64,000 nucleotides of DNA from Ardenticatena sp. (GCA_015487975.1 WFOS01000073.1:1-64000), one strand, 5' to 3'. Counted from the stretch's first letter, positions 1-8,518 are shown. Made by a program: numbers and translations. Notes: generated by a model not told the origin, from the sequence alone.

Positions 1-2
1 CG

Positions 3-752
3 CCACCACCGCCGTCTGTTGTTGCGGTCACGCCGCCTGTGGGACAGGATGGACGCCGCGAAGAACGTATCCGCATGTCGCGCCGTCGCCAGACGATTGC
101 ACGCCGCCTGCTGGAAGCCAAGCAAAACACTGCTATGCTCACCACGTTCAACGATGTGGACATGAGCGCCGTCATCGAATTGCGCAACCGCTATAAAGAG
201 CACTTCCAAGAAAAATACGGCGTGCGGCTGGGCTTCATGTCGTTTTTCACCAAAGCAGTGGTGAGTGCGCTCAAAGCGTTCCCCTTGCTCAACGCCGAAA
301 TTCAGGGCGATGAAATCGTTGTGAAACACTACTACGACATTGGTATCGCCGTTGGCGCCGAAGGTGGCCTGGTTGTGCCCGTCCTGCGTGACGCCGACCG
401 CCTGACTTTCTACGAAATCGAAGCCAAAATTCGCGAATTTGCGAAGAAGGCGAACGAAGGGACGCTGACGCTGGAAGAATTGCAAGGCGGCACCTTCACG
501 ATTACCAACGGGGGGGTGTTCGGTTCGCTGCTCTCGACACCCATTCTCAACCCGCCCCAGGTCGGCATTTTGGGGATGCACCGTATCGAAGAGCGCCCTG
601 TGGTGCGCAATGGCGAAATCGTCATTCGGCCGATGATGTATCTGGCGCTCAGTTATGACCATCGCATTGTGGACGGGCGCGAGGCTGTGCAGTTCCTGGT
701 GCATGTGAAGGAGATGATCGAAACCCCCGAACGTCTCTTGCTCGAAGGCTAA
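3..752 (+). CDS. sucB: 2-oxoacid dehydrogenase E2 (dihydrolipoamide succinyltransferase-like), 5' partial
   Basis: C-terminal catalytic part of a lipoate-dependent acyltransferase, the E2 core of a 2-oxoacid dehydrogenase complex. The reading frame is open from the window edge, beginning in a Pro-rich linker ([12 protein letters not shown]), so the lipoyl domain and true start lie upstream. The visible part holds a peripheral-subunit/linker remnant and a full catalytic domain with the active-site motif [10 protein letters not shown] near the end and the stretch [11 protein letters not shown], which resembles SucB/OdhB more than PDH E2. A dihydrolipoyl dehydrogenase gene, the E3 partner type, lies about 37 kb away (38309-39703). 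Substrate specificity (2-oxoglutarate versus pyruvate or branched chain) is inferred from similarity only. Confidence 0.88.
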   Translation, partial: PPPPSVVAVTPPVGQDGRREERIRMSRRRQTIARRLLEAKQNTAMLTTFNDVDMSAVIELRNRYKEHFQEKYGVRLGFMSFFTKAVVSALKAFPLLNAEIQGDEIVVKHYYDIGIAVGAEGGLVVPVLRDADRLTFYEIEAKIREFAKKANEGTLTLEELQGGTFTITNGGVFGSLLSTPILNPPQVGILGMHRIEERPVVRNGEIVIRPMMYLALSYDHRIVDGREAVQFLVHVKEMIETPERLLLEG

Positions 753-774
753 AACCGCGTGTGCGGAAAAGACC

Positions 775-2187
775 ATGTGCTCACTCGATGCTTTGCAAAA
801 ATTGACGCTCTTCTTTCTAGTAGCGTTTTTTGCCGTCGCACTGACGACTGGCTATTGGGCGGTTGTGCGTGCGAACGATCTGAACGCCCGCGGTGACAAC
901 CTGCGCCGCCTGGAGCGCGAACGGCGTGTCGCGCGGGGGGCGATGCTGGCCCGCGATGGCGAAACAGTGTTGGTGGAAACGGTGTTCGATGAAGATGGGC
1001 TAGCGCGGCGCGAGTATCACGTGCCTGCGCTGGCCCCCGTGACCGGCGTGTGGAGCGTGCGCTATGGCAATAGCGGTCTGGAAGCCGCCTACGATGAGTG
1101 GTTGGCTGGGCGTAAAGGTGAACCCTTCACCCAACTGCTCGACAACCTGCTGCACCGCCCTGTGCGTGGCTACGACCTTGTGCTGACCATAGACCCCGCC
1201 CTGCAAGCCGAAGCCGTGCGACTGTTGGGCAATCGGCGTGGCGCTGTGGTGGTCACTGAGGTGCAAACGGGGGATGTCCTCGCGTTGGTAAGCCTGCCAA
1301 CCTACAACCCCAACACCTTCGAAGAGGAGGCCGAAGCCTTGCAGCAAAGCCCTGCCAACCCTCTGCTCAATCGTGCCACACAGGGGCTCTACACGCCTGG
1401 CTCCGTCTTCAAAATCGTGACGCTGGCGGGGGCGCTTGCCAAGGGCAAAACATCGCTCGATGAGCGCTGGCAAGACCCCGATGGCATTTTCTTTGTCAAC
1501 GGCTTCCCCATTCGCGACTTCGAGGAACCCCCGCAAGATGAATTCGACACGGCACATGCGCTGGCATACAGCAGCAACGTGGTCTTTGCCCAATTAGGTT
1601 TGCGCCTGGGCCCTGATGCGATGCGTGAAACCGCACGCGCTTTTGGGTTCGAAGACGTACCGCCGATTGCCATCGAAGCCGAAGCAAGCCGCCTGGGACG
1701 CGACGATTTCTTGCTCGATGATGTCGGGCTGGCGAGCACGGCGTTTGGGCAGGGACAGGTGCAAATGACGCCTTTGCATGTCAATCTCATTACAGCGGCC
1801 GTGGCGCATAATGGGCAGTTGCCACGTCCCCGATTGGTGCAAGCCATTCAGACGGCTGATGGTGAAACGCTGCAACGCATTCATCCCCTGACCTGGAAGC
1901 GTGCCGTGAGTGGGCGTGTCGCCGCCCAGGTGCGTGAAGCCATGGTGGTGGCGGCGCGTGATGGGTACGCGCGTGCGGGTGCGCCCGCCTGCACGACCAT
2001 TGGCGGCAAAACTGGCACGGCGCAGTTAGGGGGGACACTGGCGCCCCACGCCTGGTTCACCGCTTTTGCGCCCGCCGATGCTCCGCGTTATGCCGTGACA
2101 GTCATTGTGGAAAACGGCGGCCTTGGGGGCGATGTGGCTGCGCCTATCGCCCGCCGCCTGATTGAGATGCTAGTCTGCACGCCTTGA
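775..2187 (+). CDS. Class B penicillin-binding protein (PBP2/FtsI-like transpeptidase)
   Basis: Peptidoglycan DD-transpeptidase, 470 residues. One N-terminal membrane anchor (about residues 10-30) is followed by a short dimerisation-like region and a penicillin-binding transpeptidase domain. The three active-site motifs are present: SxxK in PGSVFK (Ser210/Lys213), SxN in YSSN (Ser267-Asn269), and KTG in GGKTGTAQ near residue 413. It lacks a transglycosylase domain and a PASTA domain, and is shorter than typical FtsI/PBP2 because the N-terminal pedestal is small, so it resembles the PbpA group. The start is 23 bases after the E2 gene, with GGAAAAG upstream. Its role in elongation or division cannot be decided here. 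Confidence 0.9.
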   Translation: MCSLDALQKLTLFFLVAFFAVALTTGYWAVVRANDLNARGDNLRRLERERRVARGAMLARDGETVLVETVFDEDGLARREYHVPALAPVTGVWSVRYGNSGLEAAYDEWLAGRKGEPFTQLLDNLLHRPVRGYDLVLTIDPALQAEAVRLLGNRRGAVVVTEVQTGDVLALVSLPTYNPNTFEEEAEALQQSPANPLLNRATQGLYTPGSVFKIVTLAGALAKGKTSLDERWQDPDGIFFVNGFPIRDFEEPPQDEFDTAHALAYSSNVVFAQLGLRLGPDAMRETARAFGFEDVPPIAIEAEASRLGRDDFLLDDVGLASTAFGQGQVQMTPLHVNLITAAVAHNGQLPRPRLVQAIQTADGETLQRIHPLTWKRAVSGRVAAQVREAMVVAARDGYARAGAPACTTIGGKTGTAQLGGTLAPHAWFTAFAPADAPRYAVTVIVENGGLGGDVAAPIARRLIEMLVCTP

Positions 2188-2201
2188 AAGTAGGTGCCAC
2201 A

Positions 2202-2534
2202 ATGGACGACTTTTACACCGTGCTTGCGGAATTGGAACGTGAAGGGGTCCCGCTTGCTGTGGCGACCGTGGTATGTGTGCGTGGTTCCGTGCCGCGTGAA
2301 GTTGGCGCCAAAATGGTCATTCATCCCTACGGACAGCACGTGGGCACAGTTGGGGGGGGATGTGGCGAAGCCGATGTGATTCGCGCGGGGATGGATGTGA
2401 TTCACACAGGGCGGCCGCGCCTTGTTCAGATTGATCTCACTGAGGATGTGACGCTGCAATCGTTGGGCGTTTGTGGGGGCATCATGGATGTGTTTATCGA
2501 GCCCTGGCCACCACAGGAGACTGATGATGCCTGA
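2202..2534 (+). CDS. XdhC/CoxI-family protein, N-terminal domain only
   Basis: Small protein of 110 residues matching the N-terminal XdhC_CoxI domain, with the conserved GSVPREVGAKM and GTVGGGCGEADV segments. Family members help mature or insert molybdenum cofactor in xanthine-dehydrogenase-type enzymes. I chose ATG 2202, preceded by AGTAGGTG, over an upstream TTG that overlaps the PBP stop. The gene overlaps the next one by 8 bases and the two together make one XdhC protein. No molybdenum hydroxylase gene is in the window. Confidence 0.8.
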   Translation: MDDFYTVLAELEREGVPLAVATVVCVRGSVPREVGAKMVIHPYGQHVGTVGGGCGEADVIRAGMDVIHTGRPRLVQIDLTEDVTLQSLGVCGGIMDVFIEPWPPQETDDA

Positions 2535-3354
2535 GGATGACCTTCGCCGTGCGCTCTATGCGGCTGTGCAACAGCGTGACCCTGTGGCGCGCGTGGTTGT
2601 CATTGCAGGGCCAGATGCGCTCGTTGGACGGCAGGCGCTCGTCTGGCCACAGCGTGCCCCCTTGGGAGATGTGGGGGTGCCCGCCGCGTTGTGGGCGCGT
2701 GTGGTGAACGATGCTCGCCTTGCTATTGAGCAGCGCCGGCATGCCACGCACACCTACGAACTGGATGAAGCCACCACCGTTCGGATCTTCATCGAAGTCA
2801 TTGGACGCCCGCCTACATTGCTCATCGTGGGGGCAGGGCATATTGCCCAACCGCTGGCGCAGGTGGGGGCGCTGTGCGATTTTCGTGTGATGGTGGTGGA
2901 CGACCGTCCCGCCTACGCGCGTTCCGACCGCTTTCCCACTGCCGATCAGGTGCTTGCCATTCCTTTCGATGACCTTCGTGCACATGTGCCGCTCGACCGC
3001 GATACCTACGTAGTGCTTGTAACACGTGGTCATCAACATGATGTCGATGTCCTCTTGCAGATTATCGAAGAGCCGCTGGCCTATATTGGCATGATCGGAT
3101 CGCGGCGACGCATCCAGGGGGTCTTCGAGTTGCTGAAAACCACCCATCACCTGACCGATGAGCAGCTGGCGCGTGTGTATGCCCCTATCGGGTTGGATAT
3201 TGGCGCTGAAACACCTGCCGAGATTGCTGTGGCCATCATGGGCGAAATCATCCTTGTGCGGCGTGGCGGCACAGGAGAGCCGCTTTCGGATGCCCTGTGG
3301 GCGGGCAAGCGGCGCGTTCATACATGGCGTACACGACGCAACCGTGGAGAGTGA
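2527..3354 (+). CDS. XdhC-family protein, C-terminal Rossmann domain
   Basis: Second half of a split XdhC. It has a linker region and then a Rossmann-like XdhC_C domain beginning near PTLLIVGAGHIAQPLAQ, with the characteristic YIGMIGSRRR and GLDIGAETPAEIA motifs. AGGAG at 2515-2519 favours the second of two tandem ATGs (2527). The 8-base overlap with the upstream gene suggests translational coupling, so this is a genuine two-gene arrangement and not a simple frameshift. The likely job is molybdenum cofactor handling for a xanthine or CO dehydrogenase-type enzyme encoded elsewhere. Confidence 0.85.
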   Translation: MPEDDLRRALYAAVQQRDPVARVVVIAGPDALVGRQALVWPQRAPLGDVGVPAALWARVVNDARLAIEQRRHATHTYELDEATTVRIFIEVIGRPPTLLIVGAGHIAQPLAQVGALCDFRVMVVDDRPAYARSDRFPTADQVLAIPFDDLRAHVPLDRDTYVVLVTRGHQHDVDVLLQIIEEPLAYIGMIGSRRRIQGVFELLKTTHHLTDEQLARVYAPIGLDIGAETPAEIAVAIMGEIILVRRGGTGEPLSDALWAGKRRVHTWRTRRNRGE

Positions 3355-3975
3355 ATGATCATGACCTCACGCTATCCTGTTCCAGCAGGCGTTCATCGTG
3401 TCGAAGAGACCATCAATCGTAGTCGCTTTCTCACCACAGTTGGGCATGCCCCAACCGTCGAAGCCGCCCGTGCGTTCATTGCGCAGGTGCGCGAAGAATT
3501 TGCCGATGCCACCCACAATTGCTGGGCGTATGTCGCCGGCCCGCCTGGCTCCACAGCGCAGGTAGGGATGAGCGACGACGGCGAACCGCACGGCACGGCT
3601 GGCCGCCCGATGCTGACGGTGCTGCTGCATAGCGGTGTGGGCGAGATTGTGGCGGTTGTGACGCGCTATTACGGGGGAATCAAACTGGGCAAAGGTGGGC
3701 TGGTGCGTGCGTACAGCGGTGGCGTCAAACTGGCGTTGGAAACGGTACCACTGGTAGAAAAAGTGCCGCGCCGTGAACTTGCACTGACCTTCGCCTACTC
3801 GTTCCTGACGCCTGTGCAACGTCTCTTGCCTTCCTTCGAGGCGGATGTGCAGAGTGAATTGTTTACCGACCGTGTGCGCCTATTGTTGACCGTGCCAGCA
3901 GAACAGGCAGACGCCCTGGTGGAAGCTATACGCGAAGTGACCCATGGACGTTTGGATGTTGAACATGTGAATTGA
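3355..3975 (+). CDS. yigZ: YigZ/IMPACT-family protein
   Basis: 206-residue protein of the UPF0029/IMPACT family. The conserved block runs from [12 protein letters not shown] through [14 protein letters not shown] to [19 protein letters not shown], followed by the C-terminal DUF1949-like ferredoxin fold. Bacterial members are of uncertain function; eukaryotic IMPACT acts in translation control. The start directly abuts the XdhC stop (an in-frame second ATG sits two codons later), implying one transcript with the two XdhC genes. Confidence 0.9.
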   Translation: MIMTSRYPVPAGVHRVEETINRSRFLTTVGHAPTVEAARAFIAQVREEFADATHNCWAYVAGPPGSTAQVGMSDDGEPHGTAGRPMLTVLLHSGVGEIVAVVTRYYGGIKLGKGGLVRAYSGGVKLALETVPLVEKVPRRELALTFAYSFLTPVQRLLPSFEADVQSELFTDRVRLLLTVPAEQADALVEAIREVTHGRLDVEHVN

Positions 3976-4011
3976 CATCATGTTTGGTTGGCAAGAGAAA
4001 AGGAGCCGAAA

Positions 4012-4926
4012 ATGCCCGAAATTGCCATCATGATCGAAGGACAGAATGGCCTCACATGGCCACGCTGGCAACGCATAGCGCGTGCTGTGGAAGACCTGGG
4101 GTTTGTCGGGCTGTATCGCTCCGACCACTTCACCAACGCCAACCCGCCCGACAAGGATTCGCTCGAATTGTGGGTTTCGCTCACCTGGCTGGCAAGCCAC
4201 ACCTCGTGCATCGAGTTTGGGCCGCTGGTCACCCCGGTTTCGTTTCGGCATCCCGTCTTCACGGCGCGCATGGCAAAAGATGTGGATGACCTTTCTGGTG
4301 GGCGACTTGTGCTGGGGGTGGGGGCAGGCTGGCAGGAGCGCGAGCATACCATGTTCGGCTTCGACTTGTTGTCGGTGCGGGAGCGCTTTGCGCGGTTCGA
4401 AGAAGGGGTGCACGTTATCACGCGCTTGCTCCGCGATGACGATCGCGTCACGTTTCACGGGCGTTATTATCACCTGCAAGATGCCATCCTCTTGCCGCGC
4501 CCACAGCGGCCTGGGGGGCCCCCTTTGCTGATTGGCGGAAACGGGCCGCGGCGGACCTTGCCGCTGGTGGCACGCTATGCGGACGAGTGGAACGCTGTGT
4601 TCATTCCACCGACACGCTTTGCAGAACTGAATGCACGTTTGGACGACCTGTTGGTAGCTGAAGGACGACGCCCGCATGAGGTGCGCCGCTCGTTGATGAC
4701 GGGGCTTTTCTTCGGGCGAGATGAGGATGAGCTGGCACAGAAGCTGGCCGGGCGCCCATCGGCGGATATGTTGCGGGCACGTGGCCTGATTGTGGGCACA
4801 CCTGCGCAAGTGCGCGAACAAATTGCTGCACTGGACAAAGTGGGCGTTCAGCGGGTGATGCTCCAATGGCTCGACCTGGATGATCTGGACGGGCTGGCAG
4901 CGCTTGCCGACGCCGTGCTTCACTAA
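4012..4926 (+). CDS. LLM-class (luciferase-like) flavin/F420-dependent oxidoreductase
   Basis: 304-residue TIM-barrel protein of the luciferase-like monooxygenase family. Typical landmarks are the N-terminal GLYRSDHF, the HPVFTARMAKDVDDLSGGR segment, GVGAGWQEREH and the C-terminal GTPAQVREQIAAL. Family members use FMN or F420 to oxidise or reduce small organic substrates; the substrate is unknown. ATG 4012 is set by a clear AAAAGGAG at 3998-4005. It is the last gene of the left plus-strand block and ends just before a hairpin terminator. Confidence 0.85.
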   Translation: MPEIAIMIEGQNGLTWPRWQRIARAVEDLGFVGLYRSDHFTNANPPDKDSLELWVSLTWLASHTSCIEFGPLVTPVSFRHPVFTARMAKDVDDLSGGRLVLGVGAGWQEREHTMFGFDLLSVRERFARFEEGVHVITRLLRDDDRVTFHGRYYHLQDAILLPRPQRPGGPPLLIGGNGPRRTLPLVARYADEWNAVFIPPTRFAELNARLDDLLVAEGRRPHEVRRSLMTGLFFGRDEDELAQKLAGRPSADMLRARGLIVGTPAQVREQIAALDKVGVQRVMLQWLDLDDLDGLAALADAVLH

Positions 4927-4948
4927 GCCAGAAACGTCTCATGTGTAG

Positions 4949-4980
4949 AAGGGGGGCGCCTCTGGTGTGACGCCCCCTTT
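4949..4980. terminator. Hairpin terminator between convergent genes
   Basis: A GC-rich stem (GGGGGCG with CGCCCCC, loop of about 14 bases) ending in TTT lies between the LLM oxidoreductase stop and the 3' end of the minus-strand gene at 5014. It could terminate from either side. Confidence 0.6.
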
Positions 4981-5013
4981 GCATGTGAGCGCGATGTGCT
5001 GTGTTCCATGGGG

Positions 5014-5862
5014 TTAGCGCCCTTGCCACCAATCTTTGCGCGAACGTGGGTCCATAAATGTCCCATTATCGCGAATAGCCACACGAATCTCGCTGCCACG
5101 AGCACGCCCAATGGGTTGTCCCCCCTTCACGGCGGGCAACGAAGAGCGCCCCGCAGCGTTCCATTGCTGGTAGAGCGCCAACAACGACGGTTCGACGCAG
5201 ATGTTTTCGATGTGGATTGTGTACCCATAGACGACATTGTCCTCACGTGTGTATTTCAACGTGATGCGTTCTGTTGTCGCGTACAAGACCAGCGCATCGT
5301 ACCCAAACCCGATGTTGTAGCCACTATCGGGAACGTGGATGATTTCCAGAGGTGTCGTTTGCATGCCGCTCAACGTCACCGGCCAGGTTGAAAGCAAATT
5401 GCCGCGGCAGTTGCAGTTCCAATCCCAATCGTATACGCGGTATTGCTGCGTGAAGGTGGGGGTGCGCTGGTCGCCAAACAGCCCATACAGCTGCGGAGCA
5501 TTGGCGTCGATCATGCCATTGTACTCCACAAGCCCACGGAATGCATTCGTGGGTTCATACCCGCGCAATGCTAGATTGAGGTCGGCGTGTACCTCGGCTG
5601 GGCGATCAGTCGGCGCCCCCTCGATGGTGAAAGCCGTATACGAGGTGCCAGGAATCGCCTCGCATGGGTCGGGTGTGGGGGTGGGCGTTGGTGTGGGCGT
5701 GGGCGTCGGTGTGGGGGTTGGATCTCTGGCAATGGCTGGTAAATAGACGTATTGGCGATTGGCGGGGGTGGCGTATGTGGATTCCCATTGTATGGTGCTT
5801 GCGAGCCAGGCCACCAGGAGAACAAGCAGCGGTATCCATAGAATTGGCAACCCTTTTCGCAT
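5014..5862 (-). CDS. Secreted/anchored protein of unknown function with Pro-Thr repeat linker
   Basis: 282-residue exported protein. The start at 5862 is set by GGAAAGGAG upstream in minus-sense; longer in-frame starts have no such signal. An N-terminal hydrophobic segment (ILWIPLLVLLVAWLA) is followed by a low-complexity (PT)n linker of about ten dipeptides, then a 200-residue globular domain with Cys-rich DWDWNCNC and many aromatic residues, presumably an extracellular beta domain. The Thr-Pro linker resembles flexible spacers of cell-surface proteins. I do not recognise the domain and assign no function. Confidence 0.7.
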   Translation of the reverse strand: MRKGLPILWIPLLVLLVAWLASTIQWESTYATPANRQYVYLPAIARDPTPTPTPTPTPTPTPTPDPCEAIPGTSYTAFTIEGAPTDRPAEVHADLNLALRGYEPTNAFRGLVEYNGMIDANAPQLYGLFGDQRTPTFTQQYRVYDWDWNCNCRGNLLSTWPVTLSGMQTTPLEIIHVPDSGYNIGFGYDALVLYATTERITLKYTREDNVVYGYTIHIENICVEPSLLALYQQWNAAGRSSLPAVKGGQPIGRARGSEIRVAIRDNGTFMDPRSRKDWWQGR

Positions 5863-5921
5863 CTTCGTTTTACTCCTTTCCATCTTTTTTTCCCGTCGGA
5901 AAACCTTTTTGGACAAAGCAC

Positions 5922-5945
5922 AAAAAAGCCCGCTTTAGCGGGCTT
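5922..5945 (-). terminator. Intrinsic terminator downstream of speE
   Basis: In minus-sense a 7-bp stem (AGCCCGC / GCGGGCT, loop TAAA) is followed by six T residues, a textbook intrinsic terminator. It lies 44 bases beyond the speE stop and upstream of the secreted-protein gene, separating the two units. Confidence 0.85.
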
Positions 5946-5988
5946 GGAGTATACGCCGTGTCAGTGACGCGTTGCAATAGGAAAAAAG

Positions 5989-6942
5989 TCAGTGACAGGG
6001 GAACGGTTTTTCGAGCCAATATGTTTCTGGTGGCTCCTCTGGTGGGACGAAAGTCCCATGTTGGCGGAATCGTTGATACGCCTCTTCGAGATAGCGTGGC
6101 AACGTCAGCACCTGTGGGAACAGGCTGGGACACAGGGCACGCAACTCACCTTCTAGGAACGTACGGCGCTTTTGCCACAGGGTCGTGGGCACACTTTCAA
6201 ACGCTACCGCATCGGACGCCAGAATGAAACCATACGAACCGGCGAACGAAGGGACATGGGCGCTATGCAGCGCCGTATGACGGAAATGCTTGTCGAGCAA
6301 GACGCGCACCTGAATGGCGTAGAAGTTGGGAGCGTGAATCGTCTCCCCGTGGGTTGCGACAATACCGCCTGGCGCCAGCACACGCTTGACCAACCCAATC
6401 ACTTCTTCATAGAGCACGATACCGTCCAGCTCGTATGGATCCACAAGGTCTACGATAGCAACATCGAATTGCTGCGTGGTTTCGCGCAAGAAATCGCGTG
6501 CATCACCAACGATGATGTTGGCTTTCGGGTGGTCGAAGCTCCCCTGGTGAATGTGGGCTAAATGCGCTTTGCAGGCATCCAGCACCATCTGGTCGAGCTC
6601 GACCATGACAACCTCTTCCACCCGCTGGTCGCGCAAAACCTCGCGCAAAGCCAGCCCGTCGCCCCCCCCCAAAATGAGCACACGGCGTGGTGAAGGGTGC
6701 GCCAGCAGGGCTGGCAACACCAGATGTTCGTGGTAAATGAATTCGTCGTCTTCGTAGATCTGAATGTTGGCGTCCAGGAAGAGGGCACGCCCACCTTTGT
6801 ACAAATCAGCAATCGCTATTTCCTGATAAGGTGATTGCGTGCGTACAACCCATCGTTGAACCCCTGTCAGGACAGCGAACGTTGGGTGCGTGCGATCACA
6901 AGACGCCGCGATCCAGTTCGACGATTTGTGTTCGTTCGGCAT
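5989..6942 (-). CDS. speE: Spermidine synthase (polyamine aminopropyltransferase)
   Basis: Transfers the aminopropyl group of decarboxylated S-adenosylmethionine to putrescine or another diamine. The family core is clear: SPYQEIAI, the YHEHLVLPALLAHP segment, the Rossmann motif VLILGGGDGLALREVL and the catalytic-region GDARDFL and DLVDPYELDG. The nearest upstream ATG (6942) lies inside speD, giving a 47-base overlap; no convincing alternative start codon exists between it and the conserved region, so the exact start is uncertain. The C terminus is somewhat longer than in compact SpeE proteins. It shares a transcript with speD. Confidence 0.9.
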   Translation of the reverse strand: MPNEHKSSNWIAASCDRTHPTFAVLTGVQRWVVRTQSPYQEIAIADLYKGGRALFLDANIQIYEDDEFIYHEHLVLPALLAHPSPRRVLILGGGDGLALREVLRDQRVEEVVMVELDQMVLDACKAHLAHIHQGSFDHPKANIIVGDARDFLRETTQQFDVAIVDLVDPYELDGIVLYEEVIGLVKRVLAPGGIVATHGETIHAPNFYAIQVRVLLDKHFRHTALHSAHVPSFAGSYGFILASDAVAFESVPTTLWQKRRTFLEGELRALCPSLFPQVLTLPRYLEEAYQRFRQHGTFVPPEEPPETYWLEKPFPCH

Positions 6943-7291
6943 CGAGTCGCTCCGAGAGAATTTCGAGTGCTTTGTAGGGCAATCCGCCGCAGGTGAAGAC
7001 GTCCACAGCTGCGTAGCCATATTCTGGCCAGGTATGAATGGAGAGGTGGGATTCTGCCAGCAGCATCACGCCAGTGACGCCATGCGGGGCAAACGCATGC
7101 ATGGCAATATTGAGCACTGTCAATTCGCCGCCTTCCGCAGCGGCCAGCATGCTTTCGCGGATATGCTCAACGTCATTCAGTAGTTCAGGAGAACGTGACC
7201 AAAGTTCGACAATCAGGTGTTTGCCTAGGACGATCCTCTCGGTCGCCCCCAGAAGTTCCCCCAGAGAAGCATGCACCTTCTCAATCGTCAT
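6896..7291 (-). CDS. speD: S-adenosylmethionine decarboxylase proenzyme
   Basis: 131-residue pyruvoyl enzyme of the short bacterial/archaeal class (SpeH type). It self-cleaves at the Glu80-Ser81 bond in LLAESHLSIHTWPEYGYAA; His86 and Cys101 (FTCGG) are the usual processing and catalytic residues. It supplies decarboxylated AdoMet to SpeE encoded next. Its ATG follows an excellent AAAGGAGG. The upstream 285 bases hold a promoter, a terminator-like hairpin and a closing stem ending three bases before the ribosome site, so expression is probably controlled by an RNA leader. Confidence 0.93.
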   Translation of the reverse strand: MTIEKVHASLGELLGATERIVLGKHLIVELWSRSPELLNDVEHIRESMLAAAEGGELTVLNIAMHAFAPHGVTGVMLLAESHLSIHTWPEYGYAAVDVFTCGGLPYKALEILSERLDAERTQIVELDRGVL

Positions 7292-7578
7292 AACGAGCCT
7301 CCTTTGTGAATAAAATGGTTGCTCGTGCCCCCAAGGGACACCCCAGGCCTAACGACCGAGGGGGAGGACCGTATTCACTTGTGATGGGCCTCCTGGCTGC
7401 TCATCAGCGCAAAGCCTCAGGCAAACCCCGGAGACAAGGTGTGCATGTTGGTCCTTTCGGCTCTGACCGCTGCATGATGAAGGCGGTCTCGGCTTCTCAC
7501 CCCCCTACAGTACAGAAAAAAGCGTTCCCCCCGCAGACGCGAGGAAAGAACGCAGTTGATAAAAATCGGCTGAATAGC
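7292..7578 (-). promoter_or_regulatory. Long structured 5' leader of speDE (candidate regulatory RNA)
   Basis: No convincing gene lies between the predicted transcription start (about 7578) and speD. The RNA would contain, in order, a terminator-like hairpin (7516-7553), hairpin-rich sequence (a GACCGC/GCGGTC stem around 7467-7490), and a terminal domain closed by a perfect 7-bp stem, TATTCAC at 7372-7378 with GTGAATA at 7306-7312 as read on the plus strand, with an inner CCCCC/GGGGG pairing (7328-7332 with 7360-7364). The closing stem ends three bases from the speD Shine-Dalgarno, suitable for translational control. It does not match a riboswitch class that I can name. Confidence 0.5.
7516..7553 (-). 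terminator. Terminator-like attenuator hairpin in the speDE leader
   Basis: In minus-sense a long stem (GCGTTC plus CCTCGC pairing with GCGGGG plus GAACGC, tetraloop-like GTCT) is followed by six T residues. It begins only about 25 bases after the predicted start site and well before speD, so it should abort transcription unless an alternative structure forms. Confidence 0.75.
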
Positions 7579-7584
7579 CGCCAC

Positions 7585-7613
7585 AGTATAAAAATGGATT
7601 GGGGGCGTGTCAA
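7585..7613 (-). promoter_or_regulatory. Sigma-70-type promoter for speDE leader
   Basis: In minus-sense a perfect -35 box TTGACA (7613-7608) and a -10 box TATACT (7590-7585) are separated by 17 bases. This is among the best promoter matches in the window and is back-to-back with the cysQ promoter. Confidence 0.8.
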
Positions 7614-7634
7614 ATAGGAAAAACGTCATAACGC

Positions 7635-7663
7635 TGGCACTCTTGCCAACCTATGCTATCATG
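7635..7663 (+). promoter_or_regulatory. Extended -10 promoter for cysQ
   Basis: CTGGCA, a 17-base spacer and TATCAT, the latter preceded by TG in the string TATGCTATCAT (7653-7663). The same extended -10 string recurs at several other promoters in this window. Divergent from the speDE promoter. Confidence 0.55.
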
Positions 7664-7705
7664 CCTGCTGGTTTTTCAGTCATTCAACGCATGAGAGGAT
7701 GGCAT

Positions 7706-8518
7706 ATGGTGTACGAATATGAACTCGAAGTCGCACAGCAACTTGCGCGAGAAGCGGGCGCGTTGCTGTTACAATATCGCGATAATGTGGGCACCGTGAT
7801 TGACAAAGGCCGCAATTCGCCCCAAAGCGAGGCCGACCGCGCCAGTAATCGTTTGCTGGTTGAATCATTGCACGCGCGGTTCCCGAACGATGGTATCCTC
7901 GCTGAAGAATCGCCTGACACCATGCGTACCCAAACACATCGGCGCGTTTGGGTGATTGACCCGCTTGATGGAACGCGCGAGTTTCTCGATGGGATCGATC
8001 AGTTCGTGGTGCAAATTGGGTTGGTGGTGGATGGTCGCCCCGTGTTGGGGGTGGTCTATCAGCCCAGCAGCGACCACCTCTACTATGGCATTGTGGGGGA
8101 AGGGGCATGGCTGGAACATGCTGGCGAAACGACCCCGCTGCGCGTCAGTGATCGCGACGACCCCGCGACGTTTCGTGCGGTGGTCAGCCGCTCGCATGGC
8201 GAAGGCATCACTGCTGAGATGTTGAAGCGTTTGGGGATTACCGACGTGGCACGGATTGGGAGTGTAGGCATGAAAGTCGCCGCGTTGTTGGAGCAACAAG
8301 CGGAAGTCTACATTCATCCCAGTCCACACACCAAGTTGTGGGACACCGCTGCCCCAGAAGCGGTCTTGACAGCGGCTGGCGGTGTGATGACCGATTGTCA
8401 TGGGCGGCCGCTTGTGTACGAGGCGAATGTGGTCAAGAATCTCTATGGCGTGGTGGCCAGCAATGGGCGTGCGCATCGCAAGCTCATCAGCATCGTTTCG
8501 CCGCTTTACCGTGAATAA
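7706..8518 (+). CDS. cysQ: 3'(2'),5'-bisphosphate nucleotidase / inositol monophosphatase family
   Basis: 270-residue Mg-dependent phosphatase, CysQ-like, which removes the 3'-phosphate of adenosine 3',5'-bisphosphate in sulfur assimilation. Metal-binding motifs are present: Glu-Glu in LAEESPD, the WVIDPLDGTREF signature, and WDTAAPEAVLTAAGG near the C terminus. I chose ATG 7706 because AGAGGA precedes it; a GTG or ATG further upstream would place coding sequence over the promoter. It starts a plus-strand run with the next three genes. A broader inositol phosphatase activity cannot be excluded. Confidence 0.85.
   Translation: MVYEYELEVAQQLAREAGALLLQYRDNVGTVIDKGRNSPQSEADRASNRLLVESLHARFPNDGILAEESPDTMRTQTHRRVWVIDPLDGTREFLDGIDQFVVQIGLVVDGRPVLGVVYQPSSDHLYYGIVGEGAWLEHAGETTPLRVSDRDDPATFRAVVSRSHGEGITAEMLKRLGITDVARIGSVGMKVAALLEQQAEVYIHPSPHTKLWDTAAPEAVLTAAGGVMTDCHGRPLVYEANVVKNLYGVVASNGRAHRKLISIVSPLYRE

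Noticed and set aside
2473-2534. Frameshift between the two XdhC halves
   Set aside because: Each half has its own RBS and start, and overlap is of the normal coupling type.
7407-7440. CTGATGAG core on the minus strand resembling a hammerhead ribozyme in the speDE leader
   Set aside because: No matching GAAA, stem III or NUH triplet in a consistent permutation; stem I cannot pair.
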